Shown: positions 1 through 8,646 of the stretch, one piece after another
Layout: the number at the start of each line of letters is the position of its first letter
How positions within the stretch are numbered: position 1 is the stretch's first letter
Source: Micropruina glycogenica
Lineage (GTDB): Bacteria; Actinomycetota; Actinomycetes; Propionibacteriales; Propionibacteriaceae
Assembly (NCBI RefSeq): GCF_900289045.1
Contig: NZ_LT985188.1
Coordinates: 3,286,001-3,350,000, forward strand
Length of the DNA: 64,000 bases
Direction of reading: 5' to 3'
The notes under the pieces: model-generated
What the model saw: the letters and a program-made list of their open reading frames with translations, nothing else
Databases searched by the model: none
Told to the model about the DNA's origin: nothing
Program-made: the position numbers and the translations under genes

Positions 1-162
1 GCGGGTGAGCGTGGCGCGTTGGAGGGGACGCTGGCCGCGGCCGATGCGTACCTGGCCGACTTGCACCGCCGCACGGCCGCGACCAACGATCTGATCGACA
101 ACCTGATTCAGGGGGCTGCCGCCGGCACCCTCGCCCTCACACCGACCACGAAGGCAGGCTGA
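1..162 (+). CDS. C-terminal end of an unidentified protein (cut by window edge)
   Basis: The first frame is open from base 1 to a TGA at 160-162 and gives 53 residues. They are rich in Ala and Leu with a helical, coiled-coil-like pattern and end in a short polar tail. The stop lies one base before the GTG of hsdM, so this gene is the upstream member of the same operon. The pattern, a long helix followed by LIxxAAxGTL, resembles the C-terminal conserved helix of HsdS-type specificity subunits, but too little is present to assign it. Seen: the frame and the spacing. Inferred: operon membership and the loose HsdS resemblance. Confidence 0.5.
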   Translation, partial: AGERGALEGTLAAADAYLADLHRRTAATNDLIDNLIQGAAAGTLALTPTTKAG

Positions 163-163
163 C

Positions 164-1768
164 GTGCCACCTCGCAGAAAACAGAACCCACAGGCTCCCT
201 CGACCATGAAGGAGCTGAAAGACACCCTCTGGAAAGCCGCCGACAAGCTGCGGGGGTCACTGTCGGCCAGCCAGTACAAAGACGTGATCCTCGGGCTGGT
301 GTTTCTGAAGTACGTCTCGGACGCGTTCGACGAACGCCGCGAGACGCTGCGGGGTGAACTCTTGGCCGATGGCCTGGACGAGGCCGACGTCGAAGACCTG
401 ATCAAAGATCCGGACGAGTACCAGGGCTACGGGGTGTTTCTGGTGCCACCGGTGGCCCACTGGACTTACCTGGCGCAGCACGCGAAGGGAATGCCGGCCA
501 TCGGCGACCAACCGCCGCGCAGCATCGGTGCCCTTATCGACGCCGCCATGGACGCGTTGATGCGCGCCAACCCGAGCCTGTCGGGCACCCTGCCCCGGTT
601 GTACAACCGCGACAACATCGATCAACGCCGGCTCGGCGAACTGGTCGACCTGTTCAACAGCGCCCGGTTCAGCCGGCAGGGTGAGCATCGAGCGCGCGAC
701 CTGATGGGCGAGGTGTACGAGTACTTCTTGGGCGCTTTCGCCCGGGCCGAGGGCAAGCGGGGTGGCGAGTTCTTCACCCCACCGAGCGTGGTGAAGGTGA
801 TCGTCGAGGTTCTGCAACCCAGCGGTGGGCGGGTCTACGACCCGTGCTGCGGTTCGGGCGGCATGTTCGTGCAGACCGACAAGTTCATTCGCGCCCACGA
901 CGGTGACCCCACCAACGTGCACATCTACGGCCAGGAGGCCAACGAAGAGACCTGGCGGCTGGCCAAGATGAACCTCGCCATTCACGGCATCGACAACAAC
1001 GGCCTGGGCGCTCGCTGGGGCGACACGTTCGCCCGCGACATTCACCCCGGCGTGCTGATGGACTACGTGATGGCGAACCCGCCGTTCAACATCAAAGATT
1101 GGGCCCGCAACGTCGAAGACGTTCGCTGGCGTTACGGGGTGCCGCCGGCCACCAACGCCAACTACGCGTGGATTCAGCACATTCTCTCGAAGCTCAAACC
1201 GCAGGGCCAAGCCGGTGTGGTGATGGCGAACGGTTCCATGTCGTCGAACTCCAACGGCGAGGGCACCATTCGCGCCCAGATCGTCGAGGCCGACCTGGTG
1301 TCATGCATGGTGGCGCTACCCACCCAGTTGTTCCGCTCCACCGGCATTCCGGTCTGTCTGTGGTTCTTCGCCAAGAACAAGGGCGACCGCGCGGGTGAGG
1401 TGTTGTTCATCGACGCGCGCGAATTGGGGCACATGGTCGACCGCGCCGAACGAGCGCTGTCGGACGAGGACATCAAACGGATCGGTGGCACCTACCACGC
1501 CTGGCTGGGAACCTCGCCGGTGGAGCCTGTCGAGACCGAGACCTACGCGGACGTGCCCGGCTTCTGCAAGAGCGCGACCCTGGCCGAGATCAAAGAAGCC
1601 GACTACGCCCTGACGCCCGGACGGTACGTCGGTGCCGCAGAGGTCGAGGACGACGGGGAGGCCATCGGAGACAAGATCGAACGGCTTACCAAGGAGTTGC
1701 TGGCTGCGTTCGACGAGTCAGCGCGGTTGGAGAAGGTCGTGCGTGAGCAGTTGGGGCGCTTGTCGTGA
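164..1768 (+). CDS. hsdM: Type I restriction-modification system, N6-adenine methyltransferase subunit HsdM
   Basis: HsdM uses S-adenosylmethionine to methylate adenine in the target chosen by HsdS; the M2S complex is the methylase and joins HsdR for cleavage. The 534-residue protein has the N-terminal helical HsdM domain (about 10-150), then the methyltransferase fold with AdoMet motif DPCCGSGG near residue 226 and catalytic NPPF near residue 305. Length is typical. The start is GTG, one base after the preceding stop. The stop overlaps the hsdS start as GTGA. Near residue 453 the protein contains PVEPVET, encoded by DNA that nearly matches a dispersed intergenic repeat of this genome (1519-1537). 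Assignment is secure; recognition sequence cannot be told. Confidence 0.95.
   Translation: MPPRRKQNPQAPSTMKELKDTLWKAADKLRGSLSASQYKDVILGLVFLKYVSDAFDERRETLRGELLADGLDEADVEDLIKDPDEYQGYGVFLVPPVAHWTYLAQHAKGMPAIGDQPPRSIGALIDAAMDALMRANPSLSGTLPRLYNRDNIDQRRLGELVDLFNSARFSRQGEHRARDLMGEVYEYFLGAFARAEGKRGGEFFTPPSVVKVIVEVLQPSGGRVYDPCCGSGGMFVQTDKFIRAHDGDPTNVHIYGQEANEETWRLAKMNLAIHGIDNNGLGARWGDTFARDIHPGVLMDYVMANPPFNIKDWARNVEDVRWRYGVPPATNANYAWIQHILSKLKPQGQAGVVMANGSMSSNSNGEGTIRAQIVEADLVSCMVALPTQLFRSTGIPVCLWFFAKNKGDRAGEVLFIDARELGHMVDRAERALSDEDIKRIGGTYHAWLGTSPVEPVETETYADVPGFCKSATLAEIKEADYALTPGRYVGAAEVEDDGEAIGDKIERLTKELLAAFDESARLEKVVREQLGRLS
1519..1537 (+). repeat. Copy of dispersed GGTCGAGCCTGTCGAGACC repeat inside hsdM
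   Basis: These 19 bases differ at one position from the intergenic copy at 47471-47489. They encode PVEPVET in HsdM. Similar sequences occur between genes elsewhere in the window, so this looks like a repeat that has inserted into, or been retained within, a coding sequence. Confidence 0.5.
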
Positions 1769-2934
1769 CTCTTGTGAAGCTGGTTTCCTTGGGCGAGCTT
1801 GGCGTTTCTGTGCTCGACTGCGAACATCGAACTCCTGCAGCGGTGGCAGCTGGCCATCCCTATATTGCCATCCCCGATATCGTGGGAGGCAGGGTCAACC
1901 TTGAGTCCGCTAGGCGCATTTCAGACGACGATCTGAGTTCTTGGACCCGCAAGACATTGCCACGAGAGGGCGATGTCATTGTGACCAGGCGGGGGCGCGT
2001 CGGTGATACCGCTCCCGTGCCGCCGGGCGTTGCCTGTGCAATCGGACAGAATCTTGTTTTGCTGCGTTCTAGCGGCGCAGCGATCCGCCAAGACTATCTT
2101 CGTTGGGCAACACGGGGGCCCATGTGGTGGGCCGAGGTGGAGCGGCTCATGAATGTAGGAGCGGTCTTTTCCAGCCTTAACGTGTCCGACGTTGCCCGAC
2201 TGCGAATAGCGCCACACCCACTCAAGACCCAGCGAGCTATTGCCGAGGTCCTGGGCGCACTAGACGACAAGATCACCGCCAACGATCGAGCCCTGTCAGT
2301 CGGAGATTCGTTGGTGCGCGCTGACTTTGCACACCTGAGTGGCGAGCCGATCACTCTCCAAGACCTGGTGACCAGCGTTCGTGAGCAGGTAGATCCGACG
2401 TCGCGACCGGCGGCGACACCATACGTAGGCCTTGAGCATGTTCCGCGGCGAAGGATGTGGCTGCAGGAATTTGGTACCGCGAAGATGGTCGCCAGTGCGA
2501 AGTCGTCGTTTCAAGAGGGTGATGTGCTATTTGGGAAGTTGAGGCCCTACTTTCATAAGGTTGTGCGAGCACCTTCCTCGGGAATTGCTTCCACGGACAT
2601 TCTTGTACTAAGGGCCAAACGGCCCGAACTAGCGGGACTGGCTCTCGCGGCGGCCTCGTCAGATGGTGCAGTTGCCGCAGCGACTGGAGCTGCCGATGGA
2701 ACCCGTATGCCGCGGGCGAACTGGTCCGTCCTGAAGGAGGTGCTCGTCCCTTGGCCGGGTGAGACGGAAGCGGTGAGATTCAGTCGTCGTGTTGATGGCG
2801 TCGCACGCCTCGCTGCCGGACTTGCGGCCGAGACGCGTGCCCTGGGTTCCACCCGCGACGAACTCCTGCCGCTGCTGATGTCGGGCCGCCTCCACGTCAA
2901 GGATGCCGAGAAGGTGGTCGCGGAGGTCGTCTGA
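1765..2934 (+). CDS. hsdS: Type I restriction-modification system, specificity subunit HsdS
   Basis: HsdS sets the bipartite DNA target of the HsdM/HsdR complex. The 389-residue protein has two target-recognition halves, about 1-185 and 200-385, each ending in a conserved helical spacer (for example LKTQRAIAEVLGALDDKI near 150-170). Start GTG overlaps the hsdM stop by four bases, so translation is coupled. Codon use is more mixed and less GC-rich than in hsdM or hsdR, which is usual for exchangeable recognition domains and suggests they were acquired by recombination. Both halves look intact. The assignment follows from operon position and architecture. Confidence 0.9.
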   Translation: MTLVKLVSLGELGVSVLDCEHRTPAAVAAGHPYIAIPDIVGGRVNLESARRISDDDLSSWTRKTLPREGDVIVTRRGRVGDTAPVPPGVACAIGQNLVLLRSSGAAIRQDYLRWATRGPMWWAEVERLMNVGAVFSSLNVSDVARLRIAPHPLKTQRAIAEVLGALDDKITANDRALSVGDSLVRADFAHLSGEPITLQDLVTSVREQVDPTSRPAATPYVGLEHVPRRRMWLQEFGTAKMVASAKSSFQEGDVLFGKLRPYFHKVVRAPSSGIASTDILVLRAKRPELAGLALAAASSDGAVAAATGAADGTRMPRANWSVLKEVLVPWPGETEAVRFSRRVDGVARLAAGLAAETRALGSTRDELLPLLMSGRLHVKDAEKVVAEVV

Positions 2935-2973
2935 TCGGTTACGTCGCGGTGGTCGCGGTTCGCTCCCTTGCGC

Positions 2974-3006
2974 GACTCTTTCACCGTGAGAGAGTCGTGA
3001 AAGAGT
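2974..3006 (+). promoter_or_regulatory. Overlapping, mutually exclusive hairpins upstream of the AlbA_2 gene
   Basis: ACTCTTTCAC (2975-2984) has a perfect inverted copy GTGAAAGAGT (2997-3006). The same left arm also pairs with 2986-2996 (GACTCT against AGAGTC, extended inward with one G-T pair). Only one hairpin can form at a time. A purine-rich run with repeated GAGAGAGT follows up to the next gene. This could be an operator or an attenuator in the middle of the restriction operon; the function is inference. Confidence 0.5.
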
Positions 3007-3049
3007 TAGCGAGAGAGTGCGAGAGTTGAGAGAGTGAAGTGAAATCGTC

Positions 3050-4810
3050 GTGGGAGTAGACGACAGTGTCGATGCGCTGGTCGATCGACTGCGCCGACTG
3101 GGGCTCGAACCCACCGACATCGAGGTGAAGGCGGGGGCCGGGGGACTGCCACGCTCCACGCCCGAAACGCTGAGCGCGTTCGCCAACGGGTCGGGCGGCA
3201 CCCTGCTCATCGGCTTGTCTGAAGACGACGGCTTCCGACCGGTCCAGGGTTTCAACGCCGAGGGCGTCCGTGAGGCGCTCGCGCAAGCGTGCCACGACAA
3301 GATAGTTCCTCCGCTGCGGCTGCCCATTGAGATCGTGGAGTTCGAGGGGGCGCAGGTCGTCCGCGTCGACATCGAGGGGCTCGACCCGGTCGACAAGCCG
3401 TGCTTCGTCGAGGCCAAGGGCGAGTACTACGGCGCGTACATCCGTGGTGGTGATGGCGATCGTCGCCTGTCGCGGTACGAGGTCACCCAACTGTTGATGA
3501 ACCGAACTCAGCCGACTTTCGACCTCGAGGTTCTCGCCGATGCGACTCTTGACGACCTGGATCGTGACCTCGTGCGGCAAACGCTCTCGCGAGCATCCCG
3601 GCGGGCACCGCGCACCGTCAAAGGGCTTGACCCTGGCCAGGCGCTGGTGCGACTCGGGGCCGCCCGGTTGGTGGACGGCGACGCGAAACCGACGATCGCG
3701 GGCCTGCTCAGCCTTGGGCAGCACCCTCAGCAGTTCTTCCCCCAACTGTTCATCTCGTTCGTCGCACTGCCCGGGCTCACCATGGGCGACACGGGGCTCG
3801 CGGGGGAACGCTTCCTCGACAACGTCACGATCGACGGGCCGATTCCGACCCTGCTCGAAGAGGTTGGCATCGCGCTGCGACGCAACATGAACACCGCAGC
3901 CGTGGTTCGTGGCCTCGGCCGCGAAGACCGCTACGACTACCCGCTCGAAGTCATCCGCGAACTGATCACCAACGCGGTCATGCACCGCGACTACAGCCCT
4001 GACGCGCGCGGAACCCAGGTGCAGGTCGAGCTCTACCCCGATCGACTCGTGGTGAAAAGCCCAGGCGGCCTGCATGGCAACGTCCGGGCCGACGACCTCG
4101 GTACGACAACCGTGACGTCCACATCGCGCAATGCGGCTCTGGCGAAGCTGCTGTCGGACGTTCCCACGTCAGAGGCGCCCGGCGAGACGGTGGTCGAGAA
4201 TCGTGGCTCCGGCCTGGTGCGGGTGGTCGCCGCTCTGAGGCGAGCGGGAATGTCGCCACCGCGCTTCGAGGTGGAGCCGGGTCGGGTGACGGTGGAAGTG
4301 CCTCGCAACGCGTTGCTGTCACCTGACACCATCGACTGGATCGCATCGCTCGGGTACGCCGACCTCAGCGACGCGCAACACCTCGCCCTGGCGATGATGC
4401 GCAACTCCGGCGGTGCGACAGCGGCCATGCTGCGTGTGTGGGGCGTGGCGGCTGCGGAAGCCGGCTTGGCACTACGTGACTTGGTGGGTCGGGGCGTCGC
4501 CGAACGATCGGGCGGCAGGCGCTACGCCGTCTACCACCTGGCGGTTGGTGCGCAGAACACCGTTGGCCAGCCCGCCCTGGTCGGCCCGACGGGCGGTAGT
4601 GGCGACACGACCGACCAATGGGCGGTCTTGGAAGCGATCCGGGCCGGGCACCACACCACCGCTCAGATTCGACAGCAACTCGGCCTCAGCTACCCGACAA
4701 CCATCAGACGCGTCAACGCACTGATCGAACAGGGGCTCATTCAACCCACCCGACCACGCAACAGCAGCCGACAAAGCTACCGGCTGACCAACCCCCAGGA
4801 GCAACCATGA
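3050..4810 (+). CDS. AlbA_2 (Schlafen-like AAA_4) and HATPase-domain protein inside the restriction operon
   Basis: The 586-residue protein begins with an AlbA_2 domain (about 10-130, with the typical LSAFANGSGGTLLIG segment), a nucleic-acid-binding module. It continues with a GHKL-type ATPase region (about 290-400; ITNAVMHRDY near residue 305, followed by a glycine-rich stretch) and ends in a winged helix-turn-helix (about 525-575). Proteins of this family are often annotated as transcriptional regulators or RecG-like ATPases and commonly sit between hsdS and hsdR (the rlo genes of Campylobacter loci are a precedent). The GTG start has no strong ribosome site, and 115 bases with hairpins separate it from hsdS. 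Its stop overlaps the hsdR start (ATGA). Its precise role is unknown; regulation of the operon is one reading. Confidence 0.85.
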   Translation: MGVDDSVDALVDRLRRLGLEPTDIEVKAGAGGLPRSTPETLSAFANGSGGTLLIGLSEDDGFRPVQGFNAEGVREALAQACHDKIVPPLRLPIEIVEFEGAQVVRVDIEGLDPVDKPCFVEAKGEYYGAYIRGGDGDRRLSRYEVTQLLMNRTQPTFDLEVLADATLDDLDRDLVRQTLSRASRRAPRTVKGLDPGQALVRLGAARLVDGDAKPTIAGLLSLGQHPQQFFPQLFISFVALPGLTMGDTGLAGERFLDNVTIDGPIPTLLEEVGIALRRNMNTAAVVRGLGREDRYDYPLEVIRELITNAVMHRDYSPDARGTQVQVELYPDRLVVKSPGGLHGNVRADDLGTTTVTSTSRNAALAKLLSDVPTSEAPGETVVENRGSGLVRVVAALRRAGMSPPRFEVEPGRVTVEVPRNALLSPDTIDWIASLGYADLSDAQHLALAMMRNSGGATAAMLRVWGVAAAEAGLALRDLVGRGVAERSGGRRYAVYHLAVGAQNTVGQPALVGPTGGSGDTTDQWAVLEAIRAGHHTTAQIRQQLGLSYPTTIRRVNALIEQGLIQPTRPRNSSRQSYRLTNPQEQP

Positions 4811-7800
4811 TCACCGAAGCCCAGTGGGAGGCGATCACCCTCGAACGACTCGCCGAGAACGACTGGCAGCATGTGCCCGGCAAAGACCTGCCGCCCAGCG
4901 CGCTCACCGGACGCGCCTCGTGGGGCGACCTGGTGCTGACCAGCAGAACGCTCGACGCCATGCGGCGACTGAACCCGCTGGTGCCGACCCAATATCTGGA
5001 ACAGGCGCTCGCCGAAATCGTGGCACCGAAGTCGCAAGACGCCCTGGCCGAGAACTACCGGCTGCACGAGATTCTGGTGAAGGGGTACCGCGGCATCACG
5101 TTCACCGACGCTTCAGGCGTGGAACACAACCCGACCATTCACCTGATCGGCCCGCGGGTCGACGACAACGACCGGCTGGCGGTCAGCCAACTGACCATTC
5201 GGTCGCGCGAGGTGGAGCGCCGCTTCGACGTGGTGCTGTACCTCAACGGCCTGCCCGTGGTGTTCGTCGAACTCAAGCGAGCAGCGGCGCAAGCGGCCGG
5301 GCTGGCGTCCGCGCACGCCCAACTGAACACCTACCTGCGTGAGTTTCCGATGGCCTTTAGGTTCGCCGTGCTCACCATCATCAGCGACGGCATCACCGCC
5401 CGCTACGGAACGCCGTTCACGCCGTTGAACCACTACGCGCCCTGGAACGTCGACGACGACGGCCGGCGCGCGTCCCTCACCAGCGATCCGGACAACCTCA
5501 ACCTGGGTGTCGAACTGGAGTACCTGATCGACGGCGTGTGCAACCCCGAACGGTTCTTGCAGTTGCAGCGCAACTTCGTGGCGTTCGACGCGGGCGGTGA
5601 CGGGTTCGTCAAACGAATCGCCAAGCCGCACCAGTACTTCGCGGTCACCAAGGCCGTCGGGGCCACCGTGACGGCCGCCGAGACCAACGGCAAGGCCGGG
5701 GTGGTGTGGCACACCCAGGGCTCGGGCAAGTCGATGGAGATGGAGCTCTATGCCCACCTCGTTGCACAGCAGCCCAAGCTGAAGAACCCCACGTTGGTGG
5801 TTGTCACCGACCGCAACGAGCTGGACACCCAACTGTTCGAGAGCTTCAATCGATCGCGGCTGCTCGCCGAATCGCCCACCCGCATCGGCGATCGAGCCGA
5901 ACTGCGGGCAGAGCTGAGCAATCGACAAACCGGTGGAATCTACTTCACCACCCTGCAGAAGTTCGGGCTTTCTCGTGAAGAGCGCGAGGCCGGGCTCGAC
6001 CACCCGCTGCTCAGCGATCGGCGCAACATCATCGTGATCGTTGACGAGGCGCACCGCAGCCATTACGACCAGTTGGACGGATTCGCCCGGCGCATTCGCG
6101 AGGCGCTGCCCAACGCGACGTTCATAGCCTTCACGGGTACGCCCATCTCGTTCGCCGACCGAAACACCGTCGAGGTGTTCGGTGACGTGATCGACACCTA
6201 CGACCTGACCCGTGCCGTCGAAGACGGCGCAACCGTTCCGGTCTACTTCGAGCCGCGCCTGATCACCGTCAAGCTCACCGGCGAGGTCACCGAAGAACAG
6301 CTGGACCTTGCCGCCGACGAAGCAACCGTCGGTCTCGATCAGGTGGAGCGGGAGAAGATCGAACAGTCGGTCGCCGTCATCAACGCCGTCTACGGAGCCC
6401 CCGCGCGCCTGGCCGAGTTGGCGGCGGACATTCTGCAGCACTGGGACGCCCGCAGCGACGCGATGCGTCCGTTCATCGAGTCGCCGGGCAAGGCGATGAT
6501 CGTTTGCTCCACGCGAGAAATCTGCGCAGACCTCTACGAACAGATCGTCAAATTGCGCCCTGACTGGCACGACGACGCGGTCGACGCCGGCGTGGTCAAG
6601 GTCGTCTACTCGGGCTTGGCCTCAGACACAGAGCCCGTGATCAAGCATGTGCGCCGCGAAAGCCAGAACAAGGTGATTCAGGGCCGCCTGAAGGATCCCG
6701 ACGACCCGCTGCAACTGGTGATCGTGCAGAACATGATGCTGACCGGTTTCGACGCCCCCCCGCTGCACACGCTCTACCTCGATCGTCCGATCAAGGGCGC
6801 CCTGTTGATGCAGACGCTCGCCCGGGTGAACCGCACCTTTCGCGGCAAGCCGGACGGTCTGCTGGTCGCCTACGCGCCAGTCGCCGAGCACCTGCGTGAG
6901 GCGCTGGACGAATACACCGAGGCAGACCGGGCAAGCCGCCCCGTCGGACGCAACGTGGACGAGGCCGCGGTGCTGGCTCGCTCGCTCATCGAGGCCCTCG
7001 ACGTCGTGTGCTCGGGCTACCCGTGGCGAAACAAGCTGACGGGCGACACCCGCAGCTGGGTCAAGGCCGCGGTGGGCCTCACCAACTACTTGCGGTCTCC
7101 CACCTCGCCCGGCAACCAGGTTGCTGATGGCGAGGACGACCTGGCCACCCGGTTCCGCAAGCTGGCGAACCAGTTGGCGCGGGCCTGGGCCTTGGCGTCC
7201 GGGCAGGAAACGCTGGGGGACCTGAGCTCCGTGGCCCGATTCTACGAAGAGGTCCGGGTGTGGATGAGCAAGTTCGACGCCCAGGAGCGACAGGCGTCGG
7301 GGCGTCCGGTACCTGAAGAGATTCAGCGGCTGCTGTCGAGCCTGGTGGCCACGTCGACGGCGGCGGGTGAGATCGTCGACATCTACGACGCCGCCGGACT
7401 GCCGAAGCCGACGCTATCTGAACTCGGCCCCGACTTCGCCACCCGGGCGCAGAACGCGGCCAACCCGCACCTGGCCATCGAGGCGCTGCGTGACCTGCTG
7501 ACCGAAGAGTCCGCCGCAGTTTCGCAGAACAACCTGGTGCGCCAGCGGGCGTTCTCGCAGAAGGTTCAGGAGTTGATGAACCGCTACACCAACCAGCAAC
7601 TGACCTCGGCCGAGGTGATCGCCGAACTGATCGAGTTGGCCAAAGAGGTGGCTGCCGAGGGCAACCGAGGGCAGCGGTTCACGCCGCCGTTGTCATCGGA
7701 CGAGCTTTCGTTCTACGACTCGCTGGCCACCAACGAGTCGGCCCTGACCGTTCAGGGCGAGAGCGTGCTCGCGCAGATCGCCCGCGAGCTGTGGGCGATT

Positions 7801-7989
7801 CTGCGCCGCGACGTGAAGACCGACTGGACGGTTCGCGACGACGTGCGAGCCAAGCTGAGGTCGTCCGTCAAGCGACTGCTGGTCAAGTACAAGTACCCGC
7901 CCGACGAGCAGCCCGAAGCGATTCGGCTGGTCATCGAGCAGTTGGAGAGCATGGCACCCCGCATGGCCGAAGAAGGAGCAGTCCGATGA
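4807..7989 (+). CDS. hsdR: Type I restriction-modification system, endonuclease/translocase subunit HsdR
   Basis: HsdR is the motor and nuclease subunit that translocates and cuts DNA at unmethylated targets. I chose ATG 4807, overlapping the preceding TGA, although the frame is open further upstream inside the previous gene. The 1060-residue product has the N-terminal PD-(D/E)XK nuclease (ELK near 153-155), a superfamily 2 helicase with Walker A GSGKS near 305, DEAH near 413-416, and FTGTP slightly downstream, and the helical C-terminal region that binds HsdM. Length and motifs are complete. It is coupled at its end to a small unknown gene (ATGA overlap). Confidence 0.93.
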   Translation: MITEAQWEAITLERLAENDWQHVPGKDLPPSALTGRASWGDLVLTSRTLDAMRRLNPLVPTQYLEQALAEIVAPKSQDALAENYRLHEILVKGYRGITFTDASGVEHNPTIHLIGPRVDDNDRLAVSQLTIRSREVERRFDVVLYLNGLPVVFVELKRAAAQAAGLASAHAQLNTYLREFPMAFRFAVLTIISDGITARYGTPFTPLNHYAPWNVDDDGRRASLTSDPDNLNLGVELEYLIDGVCNPERFLQLQRNFVAFDAGGDGFVKRIAKPHQYFAVTKAVGATVTAAETNGKAGVVWHTQGSGKSMEMELYAHLVAQQPKLKNPTLVVVTDRNELDTQLFESFNRSRLLAESPTRIGDRAELRAELSNRQTGGIYFTTLQKFGLSREEREAGLDHPLLSDRRNIIVIVDEAHRSHYDQLDGFARRIREALPNATFIAFTGTPISFADRNTVEVFGDVIDTYDLTRAVEDGATVPVYFEPRLITVKLTGEVTEEQLDLAADEATVGLDQVEREKIEQSVAVINAVYGAPARLAELAADILQHWDARSDAMRPFIESPGKAMIVCSTREICADLYEQIVKLRPDWHDDAVDAGVVKVVYSGLASDTEPVIKHVRRESQNKVIQGRLKDPDDPLQLVIVQNMMLTGFDAPPLHTLYLDRPIKGALLMQTLARVNRTFRGKPDGLLVAYAPVAEHLREALDEYTEADRASRPVGRNVDEAAVLARSLIEALDVVCSGYPWRNKLTGDTRSWVKAAVGLTNYLRSPTSPGNQVADGEDDLATRFRKLANQLARAWALASGQETLGDLSSVARFYEEVRVWMSKFDAQERQASGRPVPEEIQRLLSSLVATSTAAGEIVDIYDAAGLPKPTLSELGPDFATRAQNAANPHLAIEALRDLLTEESAAVSQNNLVRQRAFSQKVQELMNRYTNQQLTSAEVIAELIELAKEVAAEGNRGQRFTPPLSSDELSFYDSLATNESALTVQGESVLAQIARELWAILRRDVKTDWTVRDDVRAKLRSSVKRLLVKYKYPPDEQPEAIRLVIEQLESMAPRMAEEGAVR

Positions 7990-8534
7990 CCGAAGCGCCC
8001 AACGTTGATGAGTTGGCGCACCAGTTCAGCGATCGATTTGTGGGCCAGCCGGAGTGGATCGTCTACGCCTGGGGCGTGCTTGCGACGGCCGGCGTCGTAC
8101 CGCCCGACGTCGACGAGATGCACTCCAACCTGACCGACCATTTGGTCACGGTGGCCGCGCTGGCCTATCTGGCGGAGGTGATCAACAACGAAGGTGCCGC
8201 TCAGGTGCCCGACATCACCGAGGGAGTCTTTCCGGTCGCTGACATAGACCTTGGCAGGTACGCCGAACGGCAGGGCGTCTACAGCGCTGAATGGCCGGAG
8301 AATGCCATCGACTTGGCGGCCGAGTGCGTGAAGAGTCGCATGCCTGCGGTGGCGCGAGCGCTGGCCGGTGAACTGACCCCGATGACTCTTTTCCTGAGCC
8401 TCTGGGCGCAACAAGAAGGGGTCGTCGACTATCCCCTGGACGATGAGACAGCGTTCTCGATCGGCAACTATGGCTTGTGCGGCGACAAGATGGTCGCCCA
8501 CGACTGGTTGATGGGTGAGGTGCTGAAAATCTAG
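7986..8534 (+). CDS. Hypothetical protein coupled to hsdR
   Basis: This 182-residue acidic, soluble protein starts with an ATG that overlaps the hsdR stop (ATGA), so it is the last gene of the restriction operon. There is no signal peptide or membrane segment, and no motif I recognise. The sequence is mostly helical, with many Glu, Asp and Trp residues. Tight coupling to hsdR suggests a product made in proportion to HsdR, for example a control or accessory protein, but this is inference. The frame has no internal damage, and base composition matches its neighbours. Confidence 0.8.
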   Translation: MTEAPNVDELAHQFSDRFVGQPEWIVYAWGVLATAGVVPPDVDEMHSNLTDHLVTVAALAYLAEVINNEGAAQVPDITEGVFPVADIDLGRYAERQGVYSAEWPENAIDLAAECVKSRMPAVARALAGELTPMTLFLSLWAQQEGVVDYPLDDETAFSIGNYGLCGDKMVAHDWLMGEVLKI

Positions 8535-8552
8535 CGCGCTGACAGCTAGCCC

Positions 8553-8630
8553 AGTGTCACCCCGACGAAAACCGGGACCTCTAAGCGGTGAGCCGGTGGT
8601 GAGATCCCGGATCAGGTCCGGGAGGACGGT
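8553..8630. repeat. Two intergenic palindromic repeats
   Basis: Bases 8553-8578 form a degenerate copy of the GTCACCCCGGCG...GCCGGGACCTC palindrome. Bases 8601-8630 (gagatcccggatcaggtccg and on) form a second palindrome that recurs at 57326-57355 with two changes. They lie between the restriction operon and the convergent frnE-like gene, where they may also act as a bidirectional terminator. Confidence 0.55.
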
Positions 8631-8646
8631 GGTCGGGCTGCGCCGG

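Noticed and set aside
4618-4806. Longer hsdR start inside the AlbA_2 gene
   Set aside because: The ATG at 4807 overlaps the previous stop as ATGA and gives the family's normal N-terminus; the upstream codons read as shadow sequence.
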